64,000 bases of DNA. Origin: an uncultured Candidatus Melainabacteria bacterium. GTDB taxonomy: Bacteria > Cyanobacteriota > Vampirovibrionia > Gastranaerophilales > Gastranaerophilaceae. The notes under the pieces were generated by a model. It saw only the letters and a program-made list of their open reading frames with translations. It was not told the origin of the DNA and made no database searches. The stretch is taken from assembly GCA_934718135.1 (NCBI GenBank), contig CAKUZW010000001.1, positions 310,001 through 374,000 on the forward strand, given 5' to 3'. Both the position numbers and the translations under genes were made by a program. Of this stretch, positions 27,059 to 35,588 are shown piece after piece; position 1 is the first letter of the stretch; the number at the start of each line of letters is the position of its first letter.

Positions 27059-27085
27059 TTCTGTAGGTGAATGCTTTTTCTTCTG

Positions 27086-27114
27086 TTGACAAAGGTATTC
27101 GTCTATACAATAAT
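27086..27114 (+). promoter_or_regulatory. Candidate promoter of trpS
   Basis: TTGACA (27086-27091), 17 bases, AATAAT (27109-27114), 43 bases before the trpS ATG, which has an AAGGGAAG ribosome site. Confidence 0.5.
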
Positions 27115-27156
27115 ACCAACAGGTAAAGGTTATATAGCAGAAGGGAAGAAAATTAA

Positions 27157-28203
27157 ATGGGAAAAATTATCTTGACAGGTGATAGACCAACAGGCAAACT
27201 TCATGTTGGACATTATGTTGGTTCGTTGAGAGAAAGGGTTGCTCTCCAAAATCAAGGTGGTTTTGACAAAATTTATGTAATGATAGCTGATGCACAGGCT
27301 CTTACTGACAATGCCGAAAATCCGCAAAAAGTTAGAGATAATATTATTGAAGTAGCTTTGGATTATTTGGCTTGCGGGATTGATCCCGAGAAAACAACCA
27401 TTTTTATTCAGTCTATGATTCCTGAATTGACTGAACTGACTTTCTATTATATGAACCTTGTTACTGTTGCAAGATTAAAAAGAAATCCGACCGTTAAAAC
27501 AGAAATCAAGATGAGAAATTTTGAAGCAAATATCCCTGTTGGATTTTTCACATATCCGATAAGTCAAGCTTCTGATATTACGGCATTTAGAGCAACAACT
27601 GTTCCTGCAGGGGAAGATCAAAAACCGATGATTGAACAATGTAGAGAAATTGTTCACAAATTCAACAATGTTTATGGCGAAACTTTGGTTGAACCTGAAA
27701 TTCTTTTGCCTAAAAACAGTGCTTGTTTAAGACTCCCTGGAATTGACGGGAAAGCTAAAATGAGTAAATCTCTTGGCAATTGTATTTATTTATCAGATGA
27801 ATCTGAGGATATCAAAAAGAAAATTATGTCTATGTTCACTGACCCTAACCACTTGAGGGTTGAAGATCCGGGGGAAACTGAAAACAATCCTGTATTTATT
27901 TATTTGGATGCGTTCAGCAAACCTGAACATTTTGCTGAATTTTTACCTGATTATGCAAATCTTGATGAACTTAAAGCTCATTATCAAAGAGGTGGTTTAG
28001 GAGATGTTAAGGTTAAGAAATTTTTAAATAACGTTATTCAAACAGAACTTGCACCAATCAGAGAACGCAGAAAAGTTTGGGAAAAGAAAACTCCTGAAGT
28101 TTATGAAATCTTAAAACAAGGTTGCAAGGTTGCTAAAAAAGCCGCAGAAGAAACTCTTCATGACGTTCGAAAAGCAATGAAAATCAATTATTTTGAAGGT
28201 TAA
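27157..28203 (+). CDS. trpS: Tryptophan-tRNA ligase
   Basis: 348 residues, class I aminoacyl-tRNA synthetase that charges tRNA-Trp. The HIGH-type motif is HVGH at 16-19 within GDRPTGKLHVGHYVGS, and the KMSKS loop is at about 201-205 (AKMSKSLGN). ITAFRATTVPAGEDQKPMIE and the C-terminal helices are typical of TrpS. The metallophosphoesterase gene begins two bases after its stop. No tRNA-Trp or trp operon genes are nearby. Confidence 0.96.
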   Translation: MGKIILTGDRPTGKLHVGHYVGSLRERVALQNQGGFDKIYVMIADAQALTDNAENPQKVRDNIIEVALDYLACGIDPEKTTIFIQSMIPELTELTFYYMNLVTVARLKRNPTVKTEIKMRNFEANIPVGFFTYPISQASDITAFRATTVPAGEDQKPMIEQCREIVHKFNNVYGETLVEPEILLPKNSACLRLPGIDGKAKMSKSLGNCIYLSDESEDIKKKIMSMFTDPNHLRVEDPGETENNPVFIYLDAFSKPEHFAEFLPDYANLDELKAHYQRGGLGDVKVKKFLNNVIQTELAPIRERRKVWEKKTPEVYEILKQGCKVAKKAAEETLHDVRKAMKINYFEG

Positions 28204-28205
28204 AA

Positions 28206-29006
28206 ATGAACCATTTGTGGAAAATTTTAGCATTTGTAATTATTTGCATCTTGTTTTTGGTTTATTGTTTTGTAATTGAACCTAATATGCTTCAAACAAA
28301 GACTTACAGAATTCCTGATAAAAAATTGAAGGGCTTAAGAGTCGTTTTTGTCAGTGATTTTCATATTAGACCAAATGGGCAAAAAAGACTTCAAAAAATT
28401 GTCAATTTAGTAAATAAACAAAATCCTGATATTGTTTTGGCAGGAGGAGATTTTGTAAACGGGTACAGAGAAAAAGAAACAATGCCCATAGAAGAGATTG
28501 CTTCAGGTTTAAATAAAATCAAATCAAAATACGGGGTTTATACTGTTCTTGGAAATCATGATTGGGATTTTGACGGAGTAAAAATTTCAAAAGTTTTGCA
28601 AGAAAATGGGATAAAAGTTCTGGCAAATTCTAATTCAAAAATCGACACATCAATAGGAACTATTTATATTGCAGGGGTTGAGGACTTGAAAACTCGAACA
28701 CCTGATATTGAGAAAGCTCTTGAAAATACCGAAAATCCAACGATTTTATTGACTCATTCTCCTGATGTTTTTCCAAAAGTTCTTTTAGGAGTAAATCTGA
28801 CTTTAGCCGGGCATGTTCATGGCGGACAAGTTCGAATTCCTCTTTGGGGTGCGGTATTCATCCCTTCAAAATATGGTAACAGGTATTCAATGGGGCTGAT
28901 TGAAGAAACCGGTCGAAAAATAATTGTAACTAAAGGGATTGGGACAAGTATTTTGCCTGTGAGATTCAATTGTCCGCCTGAGATTGTTGTAATTGATTTT
29001 ATTTAA
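28206..29006 (+). CDS. Membrane-anchored metallophosphoesterase (YkuE-like)
   Basis: 266 residues. An N-terminal hydrophobic anchor (about 5-25) is followed by a calcineurin-like phosphoesterase domain whose motifs run in order: SDFHI, GGDFVNG, GNHDWD, LTHSPD and GHVHGGQVRIP. The overall pattern, with GHxHGGQ plus an anchor, matches the YkuE/YaeI type that acts on phospholipid-linked substrates; this precise substrate is not established here. Co-transcribed with trpS (two-base gap). A CTGATAG/CTATCAG hairpin follows the stop. Confidence 0.85.
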   Translation: MNHLWKILAFVIICILFLVYCFVIEPNMLQTKTYRIPDKKLKGLRVVFVSDFHIRPNGQKRLQKIVNLVNKQNPDIVLAGGDFVNGYREKETMPIEEIASGLNKIKSKYGVYTVLGNHDWDFDGVKISKVLQENGIKVLANSNSKIDTSIGTIYIAGVEDLKTRTPDIEKALENTENPTILLTHSPDVFPKVLLGVNLTLAGHVHGGQVRIPLWGAVFIPSKYGNRYSMGLIEETGRKIIVTKGIGTSILPVRFNCPPEIVVIDFI

Positions 29007-29020
29007 AGAATTCTTCTTGG

Positions 29021-29037
29021 CTGATAGTTGCTATCAG
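29021..29037. repeat. Short perfect inverted repeat after the metallophosphoesterase gene
   Basis: CTGATAGTTGCTATCAG: seven-base arms with a three-base loop, 15 bases after the stop. No T-run follows, so terminator function is weakly supported. Confidence 0.4.
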
Positions 29038-29159
29038 GTTGTAATATTTCATATATTTTATCACATGCACAATGAATATGCTAAAACCGTGCTTGATTGT
29101 GTAAAATCTTTTAAGTGATATTATTGAAACAACAATAATAACTTTAGGAGAAATCACAA

Positions 29160-30158
29160 ATGATATTAGTAACAGGTGGAGCAGGATATATCGGAAGCCA
29201 TTGCGTTATGGCACTATTAGCGCAAAATAATGATGTTGTAATTTTTGATAACCTATCAACCGGACATATTGAAACTGTTGAAACATTGAAAAAATACGGA
29301 CACGTTGAATTTCAAAAAGGAGATTTGACGAGTTTTGACGATATAAATTCTGTTTTCAAAAATTATGATATTGATAAAGTTGTACATTTTGCAGCATTTT
29401 CTCAAGTTGGGGAATCTGTTGTAAATCCTCAAAAATATTATATAAACAACGTTTGTGGAACGATTAATCTTTTAAGAGCAATGCTTGAAAATAACGTGAA
29501 AAAGATTGTATTTTCTTCAACTGCTGCAACTTATGGCGAACCTGTCTATATCCCAATTGATGAAAAACATCCGCAAAACCCAATCAATCCGTATGGTCAA
29601 ACCAAATTAATGATTGAAAAAATTATGGATGATTATGATAAGGCTTATGGCTTAAAATCAGTAAGATTGAGATATTTTAATGTTGCAGGAGCTGATTCTA
29701 AAAGTCGAGTTGGCGAATGGCACGACCCTGAAACACACCTTATACCAAATATTTTAAAGTCAACATTTAATAATGGCAAAACTTTCCAAATGTTTGGGGA
29801 TGATTATGATACAAAAGACGGAACTTGCGTAAGAGATTATATCAATGTTGAAGATTTGGCTCAAGCTCACCTTTTAGCTCTTAAATATTTGGATAATGGA
29901 GGAGAAACAAACTATTTCAATCTCGGAACAAATGATGGAAATACAGTTAAAGAAGTATTTTCAGTTTGTGAAAAAGTTACAGAAAAAACTATTCCGGTTG
30001 AAATCAAACCTCGCAGAGCAGGCGACCCTGCAAGTCTGGTTGCCGATAACAGAAAAGCAAAAGAGATTTTAAATTGGCAGCCGCAACATACACTCGATGA
30101 GAGTATTAAAACAGCCTATGATTGGGAAAAAGTAACAAATAATATGTGTGCGGAATAA
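29160..30158 (+). CDS. galE: UDP-glucose 4-epimerase
   Basis: 332 residues, extended short-chain dehydrogenase. Interconverts UDP-glucose and UDP-galactose. The NAD-binding TGGAGYIGSH is at 5-14, SSTAATYG near 120 and the catalytic YGQTK near 143-147. GTCVRDYINVEDLAQAH and RRAGDPASLVADNRKA are GalE hallmarks. TAGGAG sits nine bases before the ATG. It is transcribed alone, convergent with an XRE gene. It probably feeds surface polysaccharide synthesis. Confidence 0.95.
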   Translation: MILVTGGAGYIGSHCVMALLAQNNDVVIFDNLSTGHIETVETLKKYGHVEFQKGDLTSFDDINSVFKNYDIDKVVHFAAFSQVGESVVNPQKYYINNVCGTINLLRAMLENNVKKIVFSSTAATYGEPVYIPIDEKHPQNPINPYGQTKLMIEKIMDDYDKAYGLKSVRLRYFNVAGADSKSRVGEWHDPETHLIPNILKSTFNNGKTFQMFGDDYDTKDGTCVRDYINVEDLAQAHLLALKYLDNGGETNYFNLGTNDGNTVKEVFSVCEKVTEKTIPVEIKPRRAGDPASLVADNRKAKEILNWQPQHTLDESIKTAYDWEKVTNNMCAE

Positions 30159-30170
30159 ACACCGCATTCA

Positions 30171-30488
30171 TTATTTTAAGATTGCATTTACAAGTTTGCT
30201 AATCAATCGCAAATCCTTATCACTGGATAATTTTATCATAGAAATTAAATTTTTCTCCAAGTCTTTTCTATTGTCGTTATGTGAAAATTTAAACAATTCA
30301 AAAAGCTCAACTTCAAACACTTGAGCCAATTTTTCTAATGTCATCATCGTTGTAAAACCTGCACCGGTCTCAATATTGCCGATTTGCTTTGAGTCTAGTC
30401 CAACAATTTCTGCAAGTTGTTCTTGTGTGATTTTTTTTGCTTTTCTGAGCTCTTTTATTCTTTTTCCAAATAATTGTAAGTTATTCAT
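30171..30488 (-). CDS. XRE-family regulator paired with pseudopilin
   Basis: 105 residues. HTH at about 7-62 (FGKRIKELRKAKKITQEQLA and QIGNIETGAGFTTMMTLEKL) plus a helical C-terminal tail. Paralogue of the 24810 regulator. Divergent from the pseudopilin at 30634 across a 145-base gap holding a TTTGT...ACAAA inverted repeat (30520-30538). Its stop lies 12 bases from the convergent galE stop, with a weak TGCGG/CCGCA stem between them. Confidence 0.88.
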   Translation of the reverse strand: MNNLQLFGKRIKELRKAKKITQEQLAEIVGLDSKQIGNIETGAGFTTMMTLEKLAQVFEVELFELFKFSHNDNRKDLEKNLISMIKLSSDKDLRLISKLVNAILK

Positions 30489-30519
30489 AATCTTGTCATA
30501 TTATAAATTATTTCTGATA

Positions 30520-30538
30520 TTTGTAATACCGTAACAAA
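30520..30538. promoter_or_regulatory. Inverted repeat in the XRE/pseudopilin gap, candidate operator
   Basis: TTTGTAATACCGTAACAAA: five perfect outer pairs, with the inner part only partly symmetric. It is 32 bases from the XRE ATG and 95 bases before the pilin ATG. Weaker than the palindromes at the other pairs. Confidence 0.4.
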
Positions 30539-30633
30539 CTTCTTATTTTTATTGAAAAATATAATTAAATATGGTATATTGAAATTAAAGTTCTGATTTT
30601 TAACTAAAAAACGAATAATTATAAGGAGAAGTT

Positions 30634-31377
30634 ATGAAAAATAATGATTTTACATTAGCTGGTGCTACACACGTAGATTTGCCACCAACAAAGGCTATAT
30701 TCGCATTTACATTGGCTGAAGTTTTAATTACCCTTGGCATAATTGGTGTAGTTGCTGCGATGACAATCCCTACTCTAATGACAACTTTTGCCAAAAAGAG
30801 AACCGAAACGCAACTAAAGACTTTTTATTCAAAAATTAATCAAACAGTAAAAATGTCAATCGCAGATAACGGAGACCCGGAAGGTTGGATTACTATAAAT
30901 AAAACTTATACTTATGATGAGAATGTGGAGTTTTTGAAAACTTATTTCTTTCCTTATATGAAAACTCTTGGGTATGAAAACTGTACAAATGGTGGTGATA
31001 AGCGTGTTTGCGTCTATTTAATGGATGGCGGTATCATGACTTTTCGTGTTGACGGTAATGGTGGAGACATTGTTTATTATATAAATCTAGAGAAGGAAAA
31101 AGTTTTGGATTATTGTAAAAATAGAACCATAATTCAAAATAGACCAAGATATGCTTTTTCGTTCCAATTTGCTAAAAGAGGTCGTACAGAAGGGGAGATT
31201 CTTTCTGAAAATTTTATTGAACCTTATATTTTTGCGTGGGACGGTACACGTGAACATCTGAAAAGTAGAAATGGTAGGGGTTGTTATGTGGGTTGCGAGA
31301 AAGATTATAAATGTGCTTATTGTACAAAACTAATCCAAATGAACAGTTGGGAATTACCAAGTGATTATCCTTGGTAA
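30634..31377 (+). CDS. Type IV pilin-like / pseudopilin protein (DPEGWITINK subfamily)
   Basis: 247 residues. The leader MKNNDFTLAGATHVDLPPTK is followed by AFTLAEVLITLGIIGVVAAM, with cleavage expected before the second Phe. The body has DNGDPEGWITINKTYTYD, CVYLMDGGIMTFRVDGNGGD and a cysteine-rich end (CYVGCEKDYKCAYCTKLIQ). The paralogue at 34396 is near-identical through the first two thirds and diverges in the C-terminal third. AAGGAGAAG precedes the ATG. Paired with the XRE gene at 30171. Confidence 0.85.
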   Translation: MKNNDFTLAGATHVDLPPTKAIFAFTLAEVLITLGIIGVVAAMTIPTLMTTFAKKRTETQLKTFYSKINQTVKMSIADNGDPEGWITINKTYTYDENVEFLKTYFFPYMKTLGYENCTNGGDKRVCVYLMDGGIMTFRVDGNGGDIVYYINLEKEKVLDYCKNRTIIQNRPRYAFSFQFAKRGRTEGEILSENFIEPYIFAWDGTREHLKSRNGRGCYVGCEKDYKCAYCTKLIQMNSWELPSDYPW

Positions 31378-31408
31378 TCTTATATAACCGAAAAGCATTC
31401 TTTTATAG

Positions 31409-31414
31409 TATAAT
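31409..31414 (+). promoter_or_regulatory. -10 box of rsgA, predicted leaderless start
   Basis: TATAAT ends exactly six bases (TTTCTT) before the rsgA ATG at 31421. No ribosome-binding sequence is present between them. Confidence 0.55.
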
Positions 31415-31420
31415 TTTCTT

Positions 31421-32419
31421 ATGGAAGGTCAAATTTACAAAATTCATTCAGATTTGTTTTGCGTTCGTTGTCAAGGCAAGACTTTTGAATGTAAAGTGCG
31501 TGAAGTTTTGAAAAAAGCTAAAACTCGAATAGTAGTTGGTGATTTTGTTGAATTTGATAATGGCGTAATTTCTAAAATTCTGCCTAAAAAAACATTTATT
31601 CCAAGACCTTCTGTTGCTAATGTTGACCAAATCGTTGTTGTTTCGGCTCTAAAACATCCGGATTTGGATTTTCATCAATTAAACCGCTATATTGCACTCG
31701 CAAAATATTACAAAATTCCTGTTGTTTTGTGTTTTAATAAAGAAGATTTAGGGCTGGAATCTGATATTCAGGATGAAATTTTATCAATCTATGAACCACT
31801 TGGTTACAAGGTTGTTTTTACTTCTGCCCTAGAAAAAAAAGGAATTGAAAATTTTGAAAAACTGTTGGATGGCAAAATTTCAGCACTTTGCGGGAATTCA
31901 GGTGTTGGAAAATCAAGTTTAGTCAATGCATTGAACCCAAATGTAAATTTGAGAACAAAATCAGTCAGTGACAAATTAAAACGCGGAACTCACACAACCA
32001 GACACTGTGAAATTATTTCAATTAATTCAAACACAAGTGTTGTTGATACTCCTGGGTTTAGTAATGTACGGTTTGATTTTATACTTCCGCACGAAGTTGA
32101 TTTGCTGTTTAATGAAATGCTTGAATATCGAGATTTCTGTAAGTATGGAAATTGCTTACATATAAACGAAACCGGTTGCGAAGTTTTAAAAAATCTTGAT
32201 AAAATCGCTCCAACTCGTTACGAAAGTTATATAGAATTTGTAAACGAAGCTCTTGAATACAAAGAAAAAGTTAAATATAACGGGGTGAAAAAAGAGACTT
32301 TTCAAAAAATTAATAACAATAAAGTTTTAGCAAAAATTAGCGGCAAAAAACGACAAGCCGCCCGTAATACGCAAAAACAAATGATTTATAAGGAAATAGA
32401 ACAAAATGCAGATGAATGA
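31421..32419 (+). CDS. rsgA: Ribosome small subunit-dependent GTPase A
   Basis: 332 residues. Circularly permuted GTPase that checks late 30S assembly. The OB-fold N-terminus comes first. The G4 motif NKED (about 106) then precedes the P-loop GNSGVGKSS (about 157-165) and the G3 DTPGF (about 209), the permuted order diagnostic of RsgA. A C-terminal zinc knuckle lies in CKYGNCLHINETGCEV. It overlaps the prenyl synthase gene by 14 bases. The ATG has no ribosome site, and a TATAAT box lies six bases upstream. Confidence 0.94.
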   Translation: MEGQIYKIHSDLFCVRCQGKTFECKVREVLKKAKTRIVVGDFVEFDNGVISKILPKKTFIPRPSVANVDQIVVVSALKHPDLDFHQLNRYIALAKYYKIPVVLCFNKEDLGLESDIQDEILSIYEPLGYKVVFTSALEKKGIENFEKLLDGKISALCGNSGVGKSSLVNALNPNVNLRTKSVSDKLKRGTHTTRHCEIISINSNTSVVDTPGFSNVRFDFILPHEVDLLFNEMLEYRDFCKYGNCLHINETGCEVLKNLDKIAPTRYESYIEFVNEALEYKEKVKYNGVKKETFQKINNNKVLAKISGKKRQAARNTQKQMIYKEIEQNADE

Positions 32420-33287
32420 TTATGTAGAATTTGTAAATAATAAATTGGACGAATTTTTAAAGATAGAATATCCGCAAGATATTTTTAAATCAATGAAATA
32501 CACTGTTACCCTCCCAGGGAAAAGATTACGCCCTGTTATGTGTTTGGAAACTTGTCGAATGTTAGGCGGAGAGATTGAAAATGCAATTCCGACAGCTTGT
32601 GCAATCGAAATGCTCCATGCTCAAACCTTAATTCATGATGATTTGCCGTGTATGGATAATGACGATTACAGACGCGGTAAACTTACAAATCACAAAGTTT
32701 TTGGAGAAGCAATTGCTGTTTTGGCAGGGGACGCACTTTTAACTTTCGCACCGCAAACAATTACCAAGTATTCAAAAAATTTGTCGCCGTCCGTACTCAT
32801 TCGAGTTTTGAATGAATATTTTCATTTTGCAGGAGCAGAAGGAGTAATCGCAGGACAAGTTGTCGATATTGAATCTGAAAATAATACTTATCCTGAGTCA
32901 GAAAAACCAAAGATTTTAGAATATTTGCACATTCACAAAACCTCAGATTTGTTTCAACTTTCAATGAGAACCGGTGCTATTATTGCAGGGGCGGATGATG
33001 AAAAACTTATGGCTGTGACTGAATTTGCAAAGACTTTTGGGCTTGCATTTCAAATTGCAGATGATATTTTAGATGAAATTTCAACATTTGAAGAAATGGG
33101 TAAAACTTTGGGTAAAGATAAAGAAGAAGGGAAGCTTACCTATGTTTCGTTGTACGGTTTGGATGAGGCGAAATGTAAACTTTCTTGCCTATTTAAAGAA
33201 TGCTATGCTATAATGGAAAAGCAAGATTTGAAATCAGAAATCTTTGACGAAATGATTAAGAAAATAATGAAGAGAGTAGGTATTTAA
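32406..33287 (+). CDS. ispA: Polyprenyl (farnesyl/geranylgeranyl-type) diphosphate synthase
   Basis: 293 residues, trans-isoprenyl diphosphate synthase. The first aspartate-rich motif DDLPCMDND (about 78-86) and the second DDILDE (about 218-223) bind Mg-diphosphate. GKRLRPVM near 34-41 and KTSDLFQLSMRTG are conserved. The length and motif spacing fit farnesyl or geranylgeranyl diphosphate synthases, which supply undecaprenyl and quinone precursors; the chain length cannot be fixed by eye. Its ATG overlaps rsgA by 14 bases, and its final base overlaps the following gene. Confidence 0.88.
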   Translation: MQMNDYVEFVNNKLDEFLKIEYPQDIFKSMKYTVTLPGKRLRPVMCLETCRMLGGEIENAIPTACAIEMLHAQTLIHDDLPCMDNDDYRRGKLTNHKVFGEAIAVLAGDALLTFAPQTITKYSKNLSPSVLIRVLNEYFHFAGAEGVIAGQVVDIESENNTYPESEKPKILEYLHIHKTSDLFQLSMRTGAIIAGADDEKLMAVTEFAKTFGLAFQIADDILDEISTFEEMGKTLGKDKEEGKLTYVSLYGLDEAKCKLSCLFKECYAIMEKQDLKSEIFDEMIKKIMKRVGI

Positions 33288-33763
33288 TGTTTTTAGACGC
33301 AGCAAGAACTGCAATTGCAAACAATGGATATGAAGTAATTATTTGCGGAGTCGCATCTGCTTTTTTTGCTCAGGTTATTAAGTTTATTTTGTTCACAATT
33401 AAAAATAAAAAAGTGAATTTCAAAATATTTTCAACAACAGGTGGAATGCCTAGTTCTCACTCTGCGGGCGTAATGGGCTTGTCTACAATGGTCGGAATTT
33501 TGCAAGGATTTGATTCAATTATCTTCGCCGTATCTTTGGGTTTTTCTTTGATTATTATGTATGATGCTGCAGGACTTAGACGTGCAGCCGGAAAAACAGC
33601 CGCTTGTCTTAATAAAATGATGGAAGATTTTTATCACCACGATTTGCAATCAGTTGGGGGAAAATTGAAAGAACTTTTAGGACATACTCCTTTGGAAGTT
33701 TTAATCGGAGCAATTTTTGGTATTTGCTTTGCGTACTTGTTCCATTGGTTTGTCCTTGGCTAA
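33287..33763 (+). CDS. Divergent PAP2 (DUF212) membrane protein
   Basis: 158 residues. GGMPSSHSAGVMGLSTMVG (about 49-67) matches the DUF212 acid-phosphatase/haloperoxidase-related family found in cyanobacteria, chloroplasts and Firmicutes. There are hydrophobic segments at about 15-35, 55-90 and 138-157. Its placement right after a prenyl diphosphate synthase (one-base overlap) suggests a role on prenyl-phosphate lipids, but that is inference. A dispersed repeat begins just after the stop. Confidence 0.82.
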   Translation: MFLDAARTAIANNGYEVIICGVASAFFAQVIKFILFTIKNKKVNFKIFSTTGGMPSSHSAGVMGLSTMVGILQGFDSIIFAVSLGFSLIIMYDAAGLRRAAGKTAACLNKMMEDFYHHDLQSVGGKLKELLGHTPLEVLIGAIFGICFAYLFHWFVLG

Positions 33764-34129
33764 GGTTAGAGTCTTGTTGGACGGGCAAGGATAAGTTCGT
33801 TACTTTTACGTCATTCTGATGCTTTGTCCGAAGAATCTCCTTTAAGTCAATAGGTCTATAAGTTCGTTACGCGTTTATTATACATGTCATTGCGAACGGG
33901 TTTCGAGAAGCTATTTTTCAAATTGGATAATAGCCTCCAGTGTCGCAATCCCTAACAAGTTTCAAAATTGCTTAATTTGTCAGGGATTGTTACGTCGCTT
34001 TGTACACAAAATTGCAAATAGTAACGAAATTTCTCCTCACAATGACATGGATAATAAACATGTAAAGAACTTATTTCCTTTTCTATTCTGTAAACGACTT
34101 ATTCATTCATAGATTTATTGACTTTAACT
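33764..34129. repeat. Dispersed repeat block
   Basis: The purine-rich GGCAAGGATAAGTTCGTTAC unit lies at about 33781, with a short TCATTCTGATGC...GAATCTCC piece after it. A full CATTGCGAACGGG...GCAATCCCTAACAAG unit (33886-33962) is followed by the TCAGGGATTGTTACGTCGC...CTCACAATGACATGG module (33980-34050), and reverse-oriented CTTATTTCC and ACTTATTCATTCATAG words end the block. No gene. Confidence 0.75.
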
Positions 34130-34288
34130 TCACACCTTGTCCTTATTAACTTTTTTTATTTTTAAAACATCGTTTTCTATTTGCATTTCAATAAAGTCAT
34201 TTTCAGGGTCAATTTTTAACAATTCAATAATCACTTTTGGTATGAACAAAGACCAACCATTACCTGTTCTAAAAAATTTTCTCTCCAT
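34130..34288 (-). CDS. Small AbrB/MazE-like DNA-binding protein paired with pseudopilin
   Basis: 52 residues. MERKFFRTGNGWSLFIPKVI then LKIDPENDFIEMQIENDVLK has the swapped-hairpin AbrB/SpoVT pattern (G-x-GW-SLxIPK, then a hydrophobic strand and a DxxxI turn). GGTGAG lies six bases before the ATG. Divergent from the pseudopilin at 34396, with an ATAACATGTTAT palindrome in between, so a transcriptional role is more likely than an antitoxin one; no toxin gene is adjacent. It replaces the HTH regulator seen at the other pilin loci. Confidence 0.75.
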   Translation of the reverse strand: MERKFFRTGNGWSLFIPKVIIELLKIDPENDFIEMQIENDVLKIKKVNKDKV

Positions 34289-34354
34289 ATATCTCACCAT
34301 CTGTTACATTGTCTATAACATGTACTTTACAAAAGATGGAATATGTTTTATATT

Positions 34355-34366
34355 ATAACATGTTAT
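34355..34366. promoter_or_regulatory. Perfect palindrome, candidate operator for the AbrB-like protein
   Basis: ATAACATGTTAT, 30 bases before the pilin ATG. A second near-copy, ATAACATGTAC, starts at 34315, about 40 bases upstream and closer to the regulator start. Confidence 0.55.
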
Positions 34367-34395
34367 TAACGGGTTATAATCAGAAAGGAATTTAT

Positions 34396-35154
34396 ATGAA
34401 AGGTAAAATTATCTCAAGGATTATTGAGTTGTGGAAAGGTGCTATGCACGTGGATTTGCCACCAACAAAAGCTAGATTTGCATTTACATTGGCTGAAGTT
34501 TTAATTACCCTTGGCATAATTGGTGTGGTTGCTGCGATGACAATCCCTACTCTAATGACAACTTTTGCCAAAAAGAGAACCGAAACACAACTAAAGACTT
34601 TTTATTCAAAAATTAATCAAACAGTAAAAATGTCAATTGCAGATAACGGAGATCCAGAAGGTTGGATTACTATAAATAAAAATTATACTTATGATGAGAA
34701 TGTGGAGTTTTTGAAAACTTATTTCTTTCCTTATATGAAGACTCTTGGGTATGAAAACTGTGCAAATGGTGATGATAATCGTGTTTGTATCTATTTAATG
34801 GATGGCGGTATCATGACTTTTCGTGTTGACGGTAATGGTGGAGACATTGCTTATTATATAAATCTAGAGAAGGAAAAAGTTTTGGATTTTTATAAAAATA
34901 GAACCATAATTCCAAATATGCCAAGGCATTATTTTGCTTTTCAATTTGCTAAAAAAGGTCTTACAGAAGGGAGTATTCTTTCTGAAAATTTTGTAGAACC
35001 TTATATTTATTTTTGGAATAGAGAAACTGAACAGTTGATTAATAGTTCTTTTCAAGGGTGTAACAAAAATTGTTATAAAACACGAAACTGTGCATATTGT
35101 ACAAAATTGATACAGATAAACAGTTGGAAGATTCCTAATAATTATCCTTGGTAA
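34396..35154 (+). CDS. Type IV pilin-like / pseudopilin protein (DPEGWITINK subfamily, second copy)
   Basis: 252 residues from the ATG at 34396, chosen for its AGAAAGGA ribosome site; an upstream frame to 34309 lacks one and overlaps the operator. The leader is long (MKGKIISRIIELWKGAMHVD plus LPPTKARF), followed by AFTLAEVLITLGIIG. The body nearly duplicates 30634 up to EKVLDFYKNR, then differs (HYFAFQFAKKGLTEGSILSE, ETEQLINSSFQGCNKNC) before the shared CAYCTKLIQ...W end. Clearly a recent duplication with a diverged C-terminal region. Confidence 0.85.
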   Translation: MKGKIISRIIELWKGAMHVDLPPTKARFAFTLAEVLITLGIIGVVAAMTIPTLMTTFAKKRTETQLKTFYSKINQTVKMSIADNGDPEGWITINKNYTYDENVEFLKTYFFPYMKTLGYENCANGDDNRVCIYLMDGGIMTFRVDGNGGDIAYYINLEKEKVLDFYKNRTIIPNMPRHYFAFQFAKKGLTEGSILSENFVEPYIYFWNRETEQLINSSFQGCNKNCYKTRNCAYCTKLIQINSWKIPNNYPW

Positions 35155-35588
35155 TTTTATTTTTAAGGGAATAAGGAAAAAGGTAACAAGTTCGTTACGC
35201 GTTTATTCTTCATGCTATTGCGAACGGGTTTTGAGAAGCTATTTTTCAAATTTGATAATAGCCTCCAGTGTCGCAATCCCTAACAAGTTTCACAATTGCT
35301 TAATTTGTCAGGGATTACTACGTCACTCTGTGTAGACTTTTATGTCACTTGTTTAATATTGTTCCTCGTAATGACATGAATAATAAGATTCTGAAACAGT
35401 CTTTGGATTATTGGCGAGGCGGCCGGCTCAATGCAGCCCTCTCCTGGACGAGCTTCGTTCTTGCCAAAATCCGCAGTTCAGAATGACAATACAGCATTTG
35501 TATAGAATTACGAAGATAATAAAAACATAAAGACCTCAGTGCCATAGAGCCTTTCCCTTTTGTAGCCTATTTCCTTATCCCTTAAAAA
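35155..35588. repeat. Dispersed repeat block
   Basis: Begins at the pilin stop with TTTTTAAGGGAATAAGG and AACAAGTTCGTTACGCG. It continues with a full ATTGCGAACGGG...GCAATCCCTAACAAG unit (35217-35290) and the TCAGGGATTACTACGTCACTC...TCGTAATGACATG module. A GGCGAGGCGGCCGGCTCAA...CCAAAATCCGCAGTTC module (35413-35482) is also found at 15019-15098. A reverse CCTATTTCCTTATCCC unit touches the HicB-like stop. No gene. Confidence 0.75.

Noticed and set aside
34137..34358. 73-codon plus-strand frame beside the 34396 pilin
   Set aside because: Shadow of the AbrB-like gene on the opposite strand.
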